Source: Methanosarcina vacuolata Z-761 (GTDB lineage: Archaea > Halobacteriota > Methanosarcinia > Methanosarcinales > Methanosarcinaceae). From it: 64,000 bases of DNA. Position 1 is the first letter of the stretch. The number at the start of each line of letters is the position of its first letter. Positions 63,576 to 64,000 of the stretch are shown in pieces. Location: NCBI RefSeq assembly GCF_000969905.1, contig NZ_CP009520.1:2480001-2544000 (forward strand), in the 5' to 3' direction. A program made the position numbers and the translations under genes. Below the pieces are notes generated by a model that saw only the letters and a program-made list of their open reading frames with translations, was not told where the DNA came from and searched no databases.

Positions 63576-64000
63576 TTAGTCCACAGGCATATAGTTTGCC
63601 TCGATAACTTCACCCTCTTTCATTTCTCTTTGTCTTCCGAACAAATTCTTTGTGGTGAACACGATCCATCTCCAATGGAGTGCAATGTGGGCAACAAAGA
63701 AAACCAGCATCAGGATTCCAACTTTATCATGGATCAAACTCAAGATTTGGCCTGCTGCATGGTGGTTGAAGAACATTATAAGACCTGAATAACCAACCAA
63801 GGCAAATTGAACGAAAAATGCCAGGTCTACGAGATAGTTGAGTTTTACTTTTCTCGACTTTTTGATTTGTTTTTCTTTTCTGAAAAAGTTCTTTGTGGTG
63901 AACACGATCCATCTCCAATGGAGTGCAATGTGGGCAACAAAGAAAACCAGCATCAGGATTCCAACTTTATCATGGATCAATCTTAAGAGTGAACCTGCAG
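63576..64000 (-). CDS. DUF4405 membrane protein with two near-identical units, 5' end off the window
   Basis: The visible ~141 residues contain two copies of IHDKVGILMLVFFVAHIALH followed by WRWIVFTTKN, each with several His residues (HDK, AHIALHW) on the membrane face, separated by one more helix. The layout resembles the b-type heme-binding DUF4405 family. The frame remains open to the right edge (AGSLLRLIHDK), so the start lies beyond. The DNA of the two units is identical over 92 bases, so the duplication or gene conversion is recent. It is the C-terminal half; partners are unknown. Confidence 0.78.
   Translation of the reverse strand, partial: AGSLLRLIHDKVGILMLVFFVAHIALHWRWIVFTTKNFFRKEKQIKKSRKVKLNYLVDLAFFVQFALVGYSGLIMFFNHHAAGQILSLIHDKVGILMLVFFVAHIALHWRWIVFTTKNLFGRQREMKEGEVIEANYMPVD

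Overview
The window reads as chromosomal DNA of a methanogenic archaeon of the genus Methanosarcina. The main grounds are a formylmethanofuran dehydrogenase gene set (26388-28508), IorAB plus an aryl-acetate CoA ligase (37216-41025), a DUF2769 protein, secreted beta-propeller/PKD and beta-helix proteins, very AT-rich spacers with TATA-like boxes, and two genes in which a UAG codon interrupts an otherwise intact frame, as expected where UAG can be read as pyrrolysine. This rests on family recognition by eye; no database search was possible.

Layout. 1-1.7 kb: end of a winged-helix/TPR (STAND-type) protein with an in-frame UAG, overlapping a small zinc ribbon gene and a membrane protein gene. 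2.2-7 kb: DUF2769 protein, Mrp-type Fe-S carrier ATPase, and a PocR/PAS histidine kinase. 7.5-17 kb: a secreted beta-propeller protein, a zinc-type cation efflux transporter, then a tandem array of three minus-strand surface proteins (two propeller-PKD proteins and a beta-helix protein whose PKD tail is cut off by stop codons). 17.5-24.2 kb: fused 5-oxoprolinase/hydantoinase and a large LRR-Roc-COR-TIR protein. 24.2-29.5 kb: gene debris and repeats around ferredoxin:thioredoxin reductase and a three-gene formylmethanofuran dehydrogenase operon. 29.5-36.6 kb: TPR and PASTA proteins and small uncharacterised proteins. 37.2-41 kb: IorA-IorB-PaaK. 41.1-47.1 kb: a cluster of membrane-tension and ion-transport genes (MscS, TM-helix/CmpX type, CorA, DUF432, MscS). 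47.5-51.7 kb: secreted M3 peptidase, remnants of a type I restriction system, an isoprenylcysteine methyltransferase-like protein. 51.7-57.2 kb: tandemly duplicated lipoprotein genes, a 67-bp repeat block, and a secreted G1 glutamic peptidase. 57.6-60.7 kb: an IS66-family element split by a second transposon, both with visible inverted repeats and target duplications. 60.9-64 kb: an isochorismatase-like hydrolase with its sequence blocks in an unusual order, a broken membrane-anchored Mrr-type nuclease gene, and a DUF4405 membrane protein running off the right edge.

Functionally the core metabolic genes (FwdGBD, IorAB-PaaK, FtrB, Mrp) share an iron-sulfur, low-potential theme. Much of the rest is accessory: surface proteins, defence-like genes (Roco-TIR, Mrr, HsdS remnant, STAND-TPR), mobile elements, and at least a dozen short tandem-repeat blocks in spacers. 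Several genes are visibly decaying, so the accessory parts appear to be turning over quickly.
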